Part shown: positions 34,066 to 45,444 of the stretch, one piece after another
How positions within the stretch are numbered: the stretch's first letter is position 1
Layout of the letters: the number at the start of each line of letters is the position of its first letter
Source: Gonapodya sp. JEL0774
Taxonomy: Eukaryota > Monoblepharomycota > Monoblepharidomycetes > Monoblepharidales > Gonapodyaceae
Reading direction: 5' to 3'
Assembly: GCA_027604505.1 (NCBI GenBank)
Contig: JADIIX010000066.1
Coordinates: 56,948 to 120,947, forward strand
Length of the DNA stretch: 64,000 bases
Program-made: the position numbers and the translations under genes
Notes under the pieces: model-generated
Databases searched by the model: none
Seen by the model: only the letters and a program-made list of their open reading frames with translations
What the model was told of the DNA's origin: nothing

Positions 34066-37000
34066 TCATCCCATGAACATCCTCAACACACCCACGACCA
34101 GATCCGCCTCCATTGCAATTTTACCCACATCAGTGGGCAAAATCGACGTCATACTCCTTCCCAAGGGTGGCCTGCCGGTCTGCTCGCCTCCAGCTCCAGC
34201 TCCCCCTTGAGGTGCAAGACTCCTCGCCCGCTGCCTCGGCACTGAAAGTGCCCCTCCTGCCGCGTCCAACATTCCTTGTGACGGAAGGGACTTGCTCATG
34301 AGCCCGTCGGAAGACATGTCAACGGACGCACTGCGGGTCATACGAGCATCTGGGACGTATGTGGCGACCGAGTGCCGCTCCGAAGATGCTGCAGACGCCA
34401 CTACGGATACGTTTGATATTGACACGGACGTATCAACGTCACTCTTGGGTGCCTCGGGAATCCTAAGCCTTGTTCGCTCACGTTCTCCGTCCCCAGCTGC
34501 CCCAGAATTGCCCGGTTCTGCGGAAGTTGCGATCGATGCTTCGCGCCTCGCTGCCCACAACGCCCTGCCCACGGCGTCTGAGGCAGTAGCGCGGCGCTTC
34601 GAAGGAATGGCAGAAGCACTGGAAGTTGTTCCTCCTTCCCCTCCTGTCGAGGCCGATGCCGCGGCGGAACGGGATTCATCCTATGTTTCCCGGTGATGCG
34701 TCGTCGAGAATTCCGTGGGGAAGGACGGGGTAAATGTGGACGGGAAAGGGGGGTGGGGGAGCAGACCAAAAAAAAAAGTTGAGGCCAGTCAGCCAATTAA
34801 ATTCATGCCCGCGGAAACCAAATCAGGCTATCCATCATCCTCTTTTACGCTCCCCACCTCTCCATACCCGCTGTCTCCGCTCGTGCCGGCCCACCCGTAA
34901 CCTCCGTACCCCGTCCGTCCCGTACGCGTTAATCCTTGATCCCCATCGCCGTCCGACGGAACCGCAAGAAATGATCTGGACGCCGCAGAGCCAGATCCGG
35001 ATGCGGTATTGCTGGCGCGGGACCCAGTGGCAGACGTCGATCCAGCTGCCGACGCGACTACCGATGGCGCTGCATGCCATCTCGCGAGCTCGGGAACTCC
35101 CTCAGCTGCCGCGGCTGCTACAGCGTCTTGCACACGTGCACGGGCAGAGGGTTCCGCGGACGGGGACGGAGGTGAATTGGACGGTGGCGAGCCAGTCATG
35201 GAGGTGGCTTCGCCATCTGTTGCAGGGATCGTAGTGGCTGATGAAGAGGCGGCTGGACATGTAGAAATTAGGGCGAAAATGATGTGGAATTGCGTTTAGC
35301 GCGGTTCAATGCAGAACTGATACGTGCGGCCTATTGAATTATATGTCCGGTTCTTCTTTTTAACTCACCTCTTAATGCCACAATCTTGCTGCTCAAATGC
35401 TCCACCACAACCACGACCTCACGTCTCAGGCCATCCACCTCCCTCCTCAATCTTGTTGCCTCCTTCTCTGCCGCATGTCTCCTTCCCCTCTCCTCCTCCA
35501 CTCGATCTTCTGCTCTCTTTAATCGCTCCTCCATCTCCGCCAAATCTGCTTGCGCAACGCTCAATGCAGACGAAGACGTGCGTAAAAGAGATCGCATGAG
35601 GTGTAGCTGAGCCGTCGCGTGGCGGAGAGCCGAGGTGCGGAGCGCGAGTAGAGGCCGGAGTCGGGCCGAGAGACGTCGAAAGTGGTCCCGATCCGACTCA
35701 GCCTGTCGAAGAAGGAGATGAGTGGCGGTAGGGTCCGACGGTGCCGCAGGGGCGTGCGGGTGGGGAGAGCGATGCGAATGAGAGGACTGGGAGTGTGAGT
35801 GGTGGTCCTGTGCACGAGACTGGCTGTTTCCATTGCGATGCGCCTCAGTCCCCAAATCCCACGCAACACCCGCAGGTGCAGTTAACGACCTCGGTGACAT
35901 GGATAGCGACCTCGCAGATGAAGTAACCGAAGTCGAAGAATGAACTGAAAGTGACCGAGATGGTGCAGATGTGGAGTAGGACGGTGACGGAGGGGGTTGC
36001 GGGCCCCCACCAGACTTAGACGACTCGCGACGATTAGGGCGCGCTGTGCTGGGTCGCTGCCATAACTCCTCGATGGCTGGTTGGTCGATTGGTGCTACCT
36101 CATGCTGCGTAAGTACCAGATCTCCAGAGACGGTAAGTTCGGGTACAGAGCTTGTTTTTCGGATTTCGGGCACAATATGGGCACGGCCTCGGCGCAGCGC
36201 GGCGGCAGAGGGCGAGCCGGGGGGTGGGACTGTCGTGGGGTATTGGGAAGTGCGGATGGGTTTGGGAGATGGGCCACGGAGAGGGTGATTGGGTGCTCGG
36301 GGACGCTGTTTGGGATGAATTTGGTGAATGAGTACGAGTGAAGAAGTAAGTGTTCAAGAATGTGAGCGTGCTGTGCATCAGTCCCAGCCGCCTTCAGCTG
36401 ACTAACACCAACAGAGAGGATGTAACAGAGGCCACCTGCTGGTGAGCACTACTCACCTTTAATCGCCTGTCCAGTGGATGTTGATGTGGTATGGGTCGAA
36501 TTGGTATTGAATTCTGTTGAAATTCCGAGGGTGTATGTTCCAGACCTGAGGCTGGCGCTGAAACATGAATGGGGATGGGTATTGGCGAGGATGGAGGTTG
36601 TGACGTGCGGTATCCAGGTGGAGGTGGTGAATTGGTGGGTATTTGGGGGAGCGGACGTGGCGATGAGGGAGAAGAATTGTCGGGTGGAGGCGCATCGAGT
36701 AGTGGCGGTGGAGCTGATGGAACGGGAGCAGACCCGAGCAAACTTGTGCTCAACTTGGGAGACGGGTCAGGGTCAAGTTTGAGGGAGATGATGGGAGGGT
36801 GCTGCGAGGAGGGCTGGTTCGATGTCAGTCATCGTTTGTTGTCACGTGATAATCCTTCTGTTTGAGCGCCAAGTACATGGGATGTCTCAAACTTTCGACA
36901 TGGTTCCCCTTCTCTATCTGGGACGCAAAATGTACAACGCAGCGTGATTGTAATGACTGGCATCGGACACTCAGTGCGCCTCGCTTATCCGGCTTCTCAG

Positions 37001-37731
37001 AGTGCACTGCCTATCGTCCATACCTTCTTCGGTCTTCGATGTAGCACATTGCCATTGACAGCACTCTCACAGGACCCCTCATTGCAAGTTAATCCAGTCA
37101 GGAACGAGCCCGACTCTGCTCACCTTGGTATTTCTCGCCAATACTGTTTCCGTGTGCACGTCCCACAAGTCATCCTCGTCGACAGCTAACCCTTCCTCAT
37201 ATCCATCTCGTTCCGATTCTTCCTCTCTCGAGTCTTCACTCGTGGTGCGACTGCTCCGACTCGTGCGGCTTTCTCGACTCGCATAACTTTTTTGAGTAGC
37301 CATACGCTCGAGGGAGGCGAGGGGACGGGAGCTCTCTCGAGGATCTGAGACTCCAATTCCAGCACCACCACTCAAAGAGTGCGACGTGTAACCAAGACCT
37401 AGCTCATCGTCTAGATCAGCATCGAGCTCGAGGTCCAGGTCACCGTCGAGATCCAAGTCCGGGTCAAGGTGCAGATAGCCATGGTGTTGGCTGGAGTCAT
37501 TTACGGGGAAGCTAAAACCGAGTCCAAGCATACGGAGTCGCTTTTCAGCGATTTCTGCGCGCTGCTTCCAAGCATGGAGTTGGTCGGCTAGGGAGTCTGG
37601 TTGGGAGGTGGAGGGAGTCGGGGGTGGCTGCGAGTGGTACAGTGATGGGATGTGAGAGATGAGAGATAGCCGACCGAAACAAGAAAATATCAGGACACAA
37701 GCTTCAAAACTCGATTGGACACGCATAACAT
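34066..37731 (-). CDS. large Ser/Pro-rich coiled-coil protein of unknown function
   Basis: At least six minus-strand exons join in frame. The 5' part carries DSLADQLHAWKQRAEIAEKR, then an acidic run (LHLDPDLDLDGDLDLELDAD), a Ser/Arg patch (SRESRTSRSSRTTSEDS) and YEEGLAVDEDDLWDVHTE. Next comes a Pro-rich exon starting near 36803, then a His/Ser-rich stretch leading into a predicted coiled coil (about 35720-35370, for example EMEERLKRAEDRVEEERGRR and EATRLRREVDGLRREV), then Ala/Ser/Gly-rich exons ending at the stop at 34066. Junctions such as LR-AASSSATTIPAT (to about 35250) and SGYGE-DESRSAA (to 34682) keep phase. The ATG at 37731 (MLCVSNRVLKL, splicing to PPPTPSTSQ) is the best in-frame start found but is uncertain. 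It probably acts as a scaffold; no known domain was seen. Confidence 0.6.
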
Positions 37732-38974
37732 TTATCTCGTCTGAGTGTTCGAAGCCAGTCCTTGTTCCCGTGTCAGTGACTCAACCTCAACCAGGTCCAG
37801 CAAACAGCCCGGACAATTTGGCTAGCATCAATATGCGATCGTCTTGAGATGGAGTTGCATTACGATTTCTCTTCGTGTCTTCCTCTTTCGCTCTCTGCAA
37901 GCGCCCGTTCACCCGTCCGACACAAACGTTTCACCATGTACCCCCAGCCCGTAAGACACACCTCACTCTCTTTGCCATCCCCGCCCTCTCCTCTGCTTTC
38001 GCTTTCACCCTTTATTACAGTCGACGCCTCATCTCTAGTGGAAGCCATCGTATGTGGGGAATGCCGCAGGCAAGCCCAAATTGTAACCCCACACGTTGCA
38101 CCAAGAAGCAGCGACGCCCGCCTTTTGTTCCCGTGACGAGCACTCGCAGCAACTGAAAGGGGGGGAGGTAGATAGTCTGGACTTTCAAAGTATTTGGTTG
38201 GAAGTTAATTTTTGGAAAGTGGCGCCGCGAATTAGTGGACCCCCTTCACCAAGCAGAAACATGGGCTTAAGTCTGGAACACCGACAATCGGCTCCTAACT
38301 TGGGAACGTTTAGACTTTCGATATCTATCGTCAAGGATTGCAATGGACAATCACCCCAGCTATCGAAGGACTGGGGCGAGTCGTTCCCCCCTCGGCTTAT
38401 CATTCGTTCTGAAGATTAGAAACTACTGAGGCTATTCCTGCTGTATTCTGACTTGATCTGGGGTTCTCTTCGTAACCTCTGAAATGTCGGGCGCCGTGGA
38501 TGCGGTGGAGGGTGATTTACTTTGGGGCTTTTGCCAATCACGGTAACCGCCAAGATCCCGAGCTACGCACCACTTGCGCGTCTTATAATCTCTTGTGTCG
38601 AGAGCATGCCCTGTGGACTCCTCAACCTCCTCGATTGGGACAGTGGCAATCACCCCTTGTTACGAGCCCTGGAGCGACATTCGAACCCTGGAGCGAACTT
38701 AATCGCACTTGACTTGAGTCTTGATTCGGAGGATGGCCTACCGCTGGATGTGGACTCGGAAGCACGCGAGGGACCATTGGTGATCAATCTTCGTTTATTG
38801 TCAAACCGTAATTTTCATGCCATTCTTCTTATGATAACTCTACAGCCTGGAGCTTTCCGCCGGATTAGTCGCTCTCCCACAGAAGAAGGGTCGCAACATG
38901 GATCCCCCAACAACATTTTCACTGTGTGTGCAACCGGCACATCAGCAAATGGGTCACACGACACAGAAGCAAAC
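37732..38974. other. 1.2-kb interval without a supported gene
   Basis: Several short frames occur on both strands (for example a 73-codon minus-strand frame at 38432-38653), but none has splice support or recognisable features. Confidence 0.4.
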
Positions 38975-39754
38975 TCACAGCTCAGTCATGACTTCACATT
39001 CCACTTGTCCGTCCTTCCATACTTCTTGAATAATCGGAAGCAGGTCTCTGTTTAAGCAACAACCGTGGAACATCACCTTCCACACCGGATTGGCGCTCTC
39101 TTGCATCCATCGTCGCCAAGTGCCGTGGTTGTCCCCTTGGTGCTCAAGGAAGATGAAAGTGCCTCCTGGCTTTAGAGACTGTTTGAGTAGGGAAACCACC
39201 CCAGCTGGATCGGCGACAGTACACAAGACGAGATTCGATATGACAAAGTCATATTTTTGTGTCGACTGAGCCAGGTGCTCCGCCGGTTCTGTGAAAATTG
39301 CGAACTACGCGAAGCGCATTAGCTGATTGGTGGACTTCTAAAGAACATCATACTCACGTTTTTCTTGGACTCTAAAAAGCCCGCGTCCTTGGCCGCTGCG
39401 AGCAAGGGCTCGCGCATGAGGGGATTGGGCTCCAGGCAATGCAATGTGACAACATTGGAATCAAGATAGTGACATGTTGAGCCGTGACCTGCGATTCACC
39501 CAGTTTGATTGAGTTGCCGAGTCCGGGAAGGGAAGACACCCACCGGCGCCAATTTCGAGAACATCTCCAGCAACACCTTGGTATATTTTCTTCTTCCACA
39601 AACTCATGGCCTCATCCATTCTTGAATATTCGAAGAATGATGAGGGATCCGTGTGAACTGATTTAGAATTCCAGTGGACTTACTGAGGTCCGGCAGACGT
39701 CCATATCATGTTGAAAAGTTTATCTCCCACTGTAGGCACTGGTAGATTCGTCAT
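38975..39754 (-). CDS. class I SAM-dependent methyltransferase, METTL7 (thiol methyltransferase)-like
   Basis: Four exons (39684-39754, 39544-39620, 39358-39488, 38975-39304) sum to 202 aa, near the length of the soluble part of METTL7 proteins. Motif I is VLEIGAGHGSTCHYL; the acidic ribose-binding residue is in LHCLEPNPLMREPLL; motif IV is YDFVISNLVLCTVADP; then LLKQSLKPGGTFIFLEHQGD and WMQESANPVWKVMFHGCCLN, the last resembling the C-terminal substrate region of METTL7/UbiE-like enzymes. Animal METTL7A/B have an N-terminal membrane anchor; here the short N terminus (MTNLPVPTVGDKLFNMIWTS) has none. The second exon needs the acceptor at 39621 rather than an earlier AG. The substrate is unknown: small thiols by homology, other methyl acceptors possible. 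Confidence 0.8.
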
Positions 39755-40348
39755 TTTCGTACCGAGTGAAATGTAAAATTCAAGTTGTATCCGGACTATT
39801 CCTGGGACGTTTCATATCTTTCTTTTTGTGCCTGCTGAGGCCTAAGTTCTCATAAGAGGCGGCGGTGATCACACGCTCGAAAATGCAGGGAAGTGATACG
39901 CACCGCCTTCTCGATTGAGGTAAATAGAGACGACTTAGAAAGCGGTGCTAGGTGCACAGTGCGGCGATTTGAATTTAAAAGGTCGAACATTCGCCGGTCC
40001 TTCTTTGTCGCTTTTCAGCGCGACACATTCGAGTGAAGCACTCCCCTTGTCCAGATCAATGTTTTCCCTTTGACCAGCAACTCCTATGATGAGAACTGAG
40101 TACATCCATATGGTGGTCTGCCGGGTAGTCTCTTCGTGTGTTTGGCACCTCACAGGAATTATTTCACGCATTCTAGTAGTAGACTATACCCTTGAACAGC
40201 TAGTGCTTCTACACGACTGCTTCTGCACTTTTGCTGTGCAGGTTCCTTGTAGTTCCACTTCGCATCCATCGACAATCGTTGGATCGCACACATGAACTAT
40301 TCGCGTACTTTCGCAATCTTTCCACTTCAAATCCACCGGCAGTCCAAT

Positions 40349-41637
40349 ATGGATGTAAGCGCCAAACCTAGCCAAGTAACAGCTCAGGAACGCGAATCGA
40401 TCAGGAAGATCCAGTTGCACCACTTGCTGAACCGCGAAACGTTGTCACCATTCTCGTACGACGAGTTTCGGGCCTTCTTACAGTCAGAGCACGCAGGAGG
40501 TAGAGTGATGCGAGCTCTTCTTGTCGAATAAGAAGATGAGCAGCTATTTAAGCCGAAATTGCCGAAATTGCGTCATCAATCGTTTCTGAACAAACTAGAA
40601 AACTTGGAGTTCTGGGAGAACATCCAAGACTACCACCGGGAAGCAGGTCCTTACTACCGCTCTGGAGGGGTTTTAGCTACAACCAGTAAGTGTTGTGAAC
40701 GCAAATGGGTCACCTTACACTTCAAAATCTCAAGATTATTGCAGGACTTCTCCATCCCGACGCAGTCCTTGTACCAACAGGAATGCAAGCTCGTAGGGGT
40801 AGTTCCCGGCCCCGCCGTCAGTCTGGAGGCGCTTCTGATGCAGTCGCATTTCTGGATCGCCCTTACGACTCCAAAGCGGGTGATGCAGTCGGTCCCCTGT
40901 GCAACTTACCTCTTCCCAATCCCCCGGCTGGGTTCACAGTGAAACCCCGGGAGTCTTCTTACTTCCTTAGACGCTCCTCCGGAAGTCAAGCGGCGCTCAG
41001 TGCCCCAGATGTGCGCACGTTATGGGTTCCGAGGGTCAAAGTGGTCCAAAGCGCGAATTCCAACCAGCCTGTAGCAGAGCTCGTGTACGATGAGTATCTC
41101 CAAGCACTCGAGCCCAAGCATGATCACTCAGCGAGTGAGATAAGCCAGACCGATAGCGAGAGGGAAAGGGAGGACGACAGGGAGCAAGCTCGGAGCAAGC
41201 TCAAAGCCGACCTGGACATTATCCTACTCATGTATTTCTCCGAGGTTCGCATGCTCTGGGACTTCTTGCTTCGTACAAAGCTGAAAATTTTGCTTTGCAG
41301 GAGTCTGATCGAGAGATCAACGTTCCGGCGAAGTTGAAGCGAGAACTCCACCAAGAGATCCTGCGGGAGAATTATCACCCAAGTATTTTCAAGCCTATCG
41401 TTGAGAATTTGTACCGTAAGTTTGCTTGATATTTTCTTTTGCAAGTTGATCACAAACTTGGACAAACTCATTTGCTATGTAGTCTCGTTGAATGGCAATT
41501 TCCTACGTTTCAAGGCACAAGGTGAAGAAAAACTCAGCAGAGTTGCTCAAGAGGGTCGCCGAAACGAAGAAGGCTCATCAAAAAAAGGTTCCAAGAACCC
41601 AGGACGGACGTTCATGTCTTGGATAGCCACAAAGTGA
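40349..41637 (+). CDS. RGS-domain protein with a large internal insertion
   Basis: GTPase-activating regulator of heterotrimeric G-protein alpha subunits. Five exons (40349-40499, 40599-40685, 40745-41244, 41301-41415, 41483-41637) give 335 aa; an in-frame ATG at 40292 would add 19. The N-terminal half of the RGS fold is clear (SYDEFRAFLQSEHAGGENLE, FWENIQDYH) and so is the C-terminal half (REINVPAKLKRELHQEIL, HPSIFKPIVENLY, NGNFLRF). Between them lie about 150 residues that do not belong to the fold: RPRRQSGG, several PP segments and an acidic/Arg run (SDSEREREDDREQ-like). Most RGS domains are continuous over about 120 residues. The short basic tail ends SKKGSKNPGRTFMSWIATK. Divergent from the methyltransferase, convergent with CNNM (187 bp). 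Confidence 0.85.
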
Positions 41638-41824
41638 AAGAGCTGAGCGGATAAAGAGAATGCAAGACGCTGTCATTGACACACAGCATGCTATGTTGGG
41701 TTTGTTTTATGCACGATAAAGGCGGTATATCAAAGTAGCATACTTGTGCGACTAAATACGAGTGATGCGGTTGAAATGACAGAACTGCGGTTGCTCCCGT
41801 CCGCACAAAATCGCGGTTGCATGT

Positions 41825-44800
41825 TCACATCCATCCCTCGTTCTTTAAATGCTCTTGCTCTACTCCATCCGTTTCCACACGTAAGGTTATTGTTGGATGT
41901 CCTTGATACTCTTTCGCGCTGGCTTCTATATCCCCGGTGCTCCTCGCGCCGTCCTCCGCGCCCCGCTCACCTGCTTCTTCTGCAAGCCTACCCAACTCTT
42001 TCGCATCTTCACGCTCTACCGCCTCTGTCCACGCGACAAGCTCCTCCTTACTTAGCAGCATGGGGTCTCGTGCTGGGTTCCCATCCTGACTCCCAGGCCA
42101 CGACCCGCCAGTCCGCCGATTTCGCCGCCCAAAACGGCGGGAAGAATGGCGAGATGAAGCAGGGGAGAGTGGGGGAAGCTCGACAACGCGGGATGTAACA
42201 GGGACTCGAGTGTGTACGTTCACGAAAACTGAAGCAGAGGAAAAGGTGAAGGGATCGGGCCATCGAAGAGGCCACAGAGCACACGCAGCTCACCGTCCGT
42301 CTCGTCGACAATCTCCTCCCCTAGTATTTCTTCCAATACATCCTCCAGTGTCACGATCCCCAGTGTCACTAACTTCTCCCGCTCTCCCAGCTTTCGCTCT
42401 CGCTCAACAACCACAGCCATGTGACTGCCTCCCTGTTCAAAAACCCTCAACACTCTCGGCACCGCCATAGACCGGTCAACCACGGGCAGTCGGCGCACGG
42501 GGAGATCACGAACAGACACGGCGACGTCGGGGTTGATTGTTATAAGGGACTTGACGAGAAGAGCACCAACTATGGTCGAAGGGTTCCGATGGTAGACAGG
42601 AATACGCGAGTGACCAGTTGAAAGAATCTGATATTTTTGTGTTATTTTCGCCCACATGGTTCTTTGCATGTGTCGCGAAGAAAGCAATATGTACTCACCT
42701 CCTCAAGTCGCTTTCTGTCCACCATTTCGTCCAGCCCAATGGCCACCACATCTTCCAAAGGAGTATGTATCTCCCCGACCCTCTTATCCCTCATCTCCAA
42801 TACACCCCTCAACAACCTCACTTCATCGGCGGACAAAGGTGGCTCACCCGGGGTATGAGAGCTGCTGTTCCGCCGATTTGGAGATGATTGTGCATGAGAA
42901 GGGCCATGTAGTAACACGAGCTCTTTCAGCTCTGTGTGGCAGGAAGCGAGAGGGAGGTGAGAGATGACGGTGCTGCAATGGGGGCATTATCTTCGCCAAG
43001 CCAATCTCCAGACTCCAGTAGATACTCACCAGCTCTCCTGTACCGCCACATCCCTTCTTCACCACCCTCTCCCAGTGCCCAATCCAACATGATGGCAATA
43101 GGTTTCGCAACGGGGTATAGCAAATACTGTGCCATTCGCACTGGCCGGGCGAAGAAAGCTCCGATGGCAAGACCATAGCGGGCGCAGACCGCTTGCGGGA
43201 CAATTCTGGATACAGTGAAGTGTTGGGGTTGAAAATCAATCAATAATGATGACCCAGTTGCCCAGATTATGGACTCACTCCCCAAACAAAACGATAAGGC
43301 ATGTAGATGCGAGAACGGCTTGCCAGCCATCAAGATCGATAGAATGGAATCTAGAGGTAGGTCGAAGAAGTGTGTGTTTCACGGTCAGAGAGCAACTTAG
43401 GGAATAAATAGGCATTCGATGTCCCCTCCGTCTCGTTCCAAAACGTGGATCCTCCGCGTAAACAAAGCTGACGAAGACGTGGTGGGGCGCACTTCCACAT
43501 CAACCTTCGGACAGTGTGGTAGTTGCTTTATCTGAATCACAGGACCGCATGCTGCCCCTTTCACTCGCTTCGCACGTTTGTCCCCTTCAGAGACCTCTTA
43601 CTCACAAAATGGGCAGTGTCTCGTTCACCACAGTATTTGCCAACAACAACGTCACCAACAACCAGTGTGTATCCTTCCTCAACGGCGCGATTGCCTCAGC
43701 GTACCCCTTTTGGCGCATCAGTTCGGCGTCAGTTGCATCAAAGGCCGCTTCTGAGTTGGTCGGTGCCAACTGCGCAGGCAGGAGGGGCGTAAGATCTGAG
43801 TCAGGAGAAGAAGACCACGCTGGAGAGTTGAGGGGTGCGGGGGCTTTCGGTTTTATGAGCTGAGTGGGAGAAGAAGTCTGGGTAGGATTGGAAACTTTGG
43901 GTGTGGTGGTTGTGGCGCCGTATCCACTGCCGTTTGCGAGTCCATTTGGCATCCCGTTTACCTGACCTTTGTGAGATTTATTTGCGTCAGTGTATCCGCT
44001 TGATTTTTGCTGCCGTGTTTTGGTTGAGGGCTCCGCCCGCAGAAGAATGGTGAGAGTTGTGGTGTCCAAGGAGAGGTAACCGAGAGTTAGCCCTGCATAT
44101 GAGAGCGCCGGGGGAAGGTAAGCAGAGAAACAGGATGAGAAAACATCAGGTCTGGGATAGTTGTGAGGGGCGAACAGGAGCACTGCCAGTGGAACGTCCT
44201 TAAACCTCGTACCAACCGCTGTTGGTCCAGAATTTTAGCGCCAGGTCTTTAGGATCCAAGCAAATTGTGTTATAAATTGGGGAATCTGTTCTGGAATAGC
44301 CTTCTTCAGGGTATCGTATCACCTGTAGGTCTTGTCCGCGCTTCTCTTGATTCCAAAGTTTGACCACTCATGAATGCCAGACAACACATCCCAATTTGCA
44401 GCACCAGCCATCAACGATAATGACCAAGGGCACCCTGTGACAGCATAAAAGGACTGGCATGCACAAGCTCACCTGACAGAATGCCGCCGATCCCAACCAA
44501 GCCGATAATCGTACCAATCACACCCCACCATCCAACCAAATCTTCCCAGTCACCCGGAATGACTCCTGGAAGTGTTCCGTTACCGGGAAACGTCCCGTTC
44601 CCCGGAGCTGATTCATTACCCCCAGGCGCCGGTATCGGGCATCTGCACTTCCTCGTCACGTGCAGGAGGGAGGCCGTGAGAGGTGCCAGGGCAGCCGAAA
44701 GCGACGAGGACGGATGGTGCGGAAAGTAGAAGGATGGCTGGTGGTGTCGGGAAACCGACAACTCTCTACAGTGAGCGTCGCCAGCCAGAGCAACAACTTC

Positions 44801-45025
44801 CCCATAGACCCAAGACCCCGAAGAGGACGAAACTGATGTTAAGGCCGAGGTTGTTGCTAGTGTGAAGTTTCCATTTCCAGGCTCTGTTGCCATCCGCGGC
44901 ATATCTTCTCGCCTTCCATCCACACGATGTCCAAATCCTGCTGGGATGGCTTCGATGCTGACCAGAAGCGACAAGGATACAAACGCTATACAAATAAAAA
45001 GGCGTGATGGCGTGATGGGTCCCAT
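41825..45025 (-). CDS. CNNM/Mam3-type membrane protein (DUF21 + CBS pair)
   Basis: Divalent-cation homeostasis protein (yeast Mam3, animal CNNM), usually vacuolar or plasma membrane. The start at 45025 gives a signal peptide (RLFICIAFVSLSLLVSIEA) and an N-glycosylatable lumenal region with NGT repeats (PGNGTFPGNGTLPG). The DUF21 domain begins GVIGTIIGLVGIGGILSG, AGLTLGYLSLDTTTLTILL, then HWLLVTLLLANTVVNETLPI and IVPQAVCARYGLAIGAFFARP. The CBS pair follows: HTPLEDVVAIGLDEMVDRKR, STGHSRIPVYHRNPSTIVGA, AVPRVLRVFEQGGSHMAVVV and VTLGIVTLEDVLEEILGEEI. About 90 Ser/Thr/Pro/Asn-rich residues are inserted in the cytosolic loop of DUF21 after LRAEPSTKTRQQ. The C-terminal tail is charged and disordered. 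At least five introns. Confidence 0.9.
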
Positions 45026-45444
45026 TTGAAGCTCATGTAATTTCAGAATATGCAGTATGGGCAGTTCCTGTGGGCATTCATATGGTCAGACCAACAAGTC
45101 GTGGAATGGAAGGTAGTTTTCCTACATAATTGAGAGAATCCACTCTACTCTATCAGTTTTTGATCACCTATTAGATGCTTCCGCTTCCAGATCTATACGT
45201 TGCTCGGATCTTGATCACTAAAATTCATTGCTTTTTCTAGTCGCAACCAATAATGAAAGCGGGGTAAGCAGTTGGACGACGAGCTCCCTGTGGGAGCAGA
45301 GGGCGGCCACCGGTTACGGTTATGATGGTTTACCGTCGGCCGTCATTGATTGTGCCAGCCTTCGACCACAGAGACAGAACAACCTGAGCACTGCTTCACC
45401 CCATCAACGCCCTCACGAACCCTCTGTGCCAGCGTACACCAGAA
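45026..45444. promoter_or_regulatory. bidirectional promoter between CNNM (-) and intersectin (+)
   Basis: Start codons are only 419 bp apart, head to head, so the two genes must share this interval for 5' leaders and promoters. No clear TATA element was found on either side. Confidence 0.5.
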
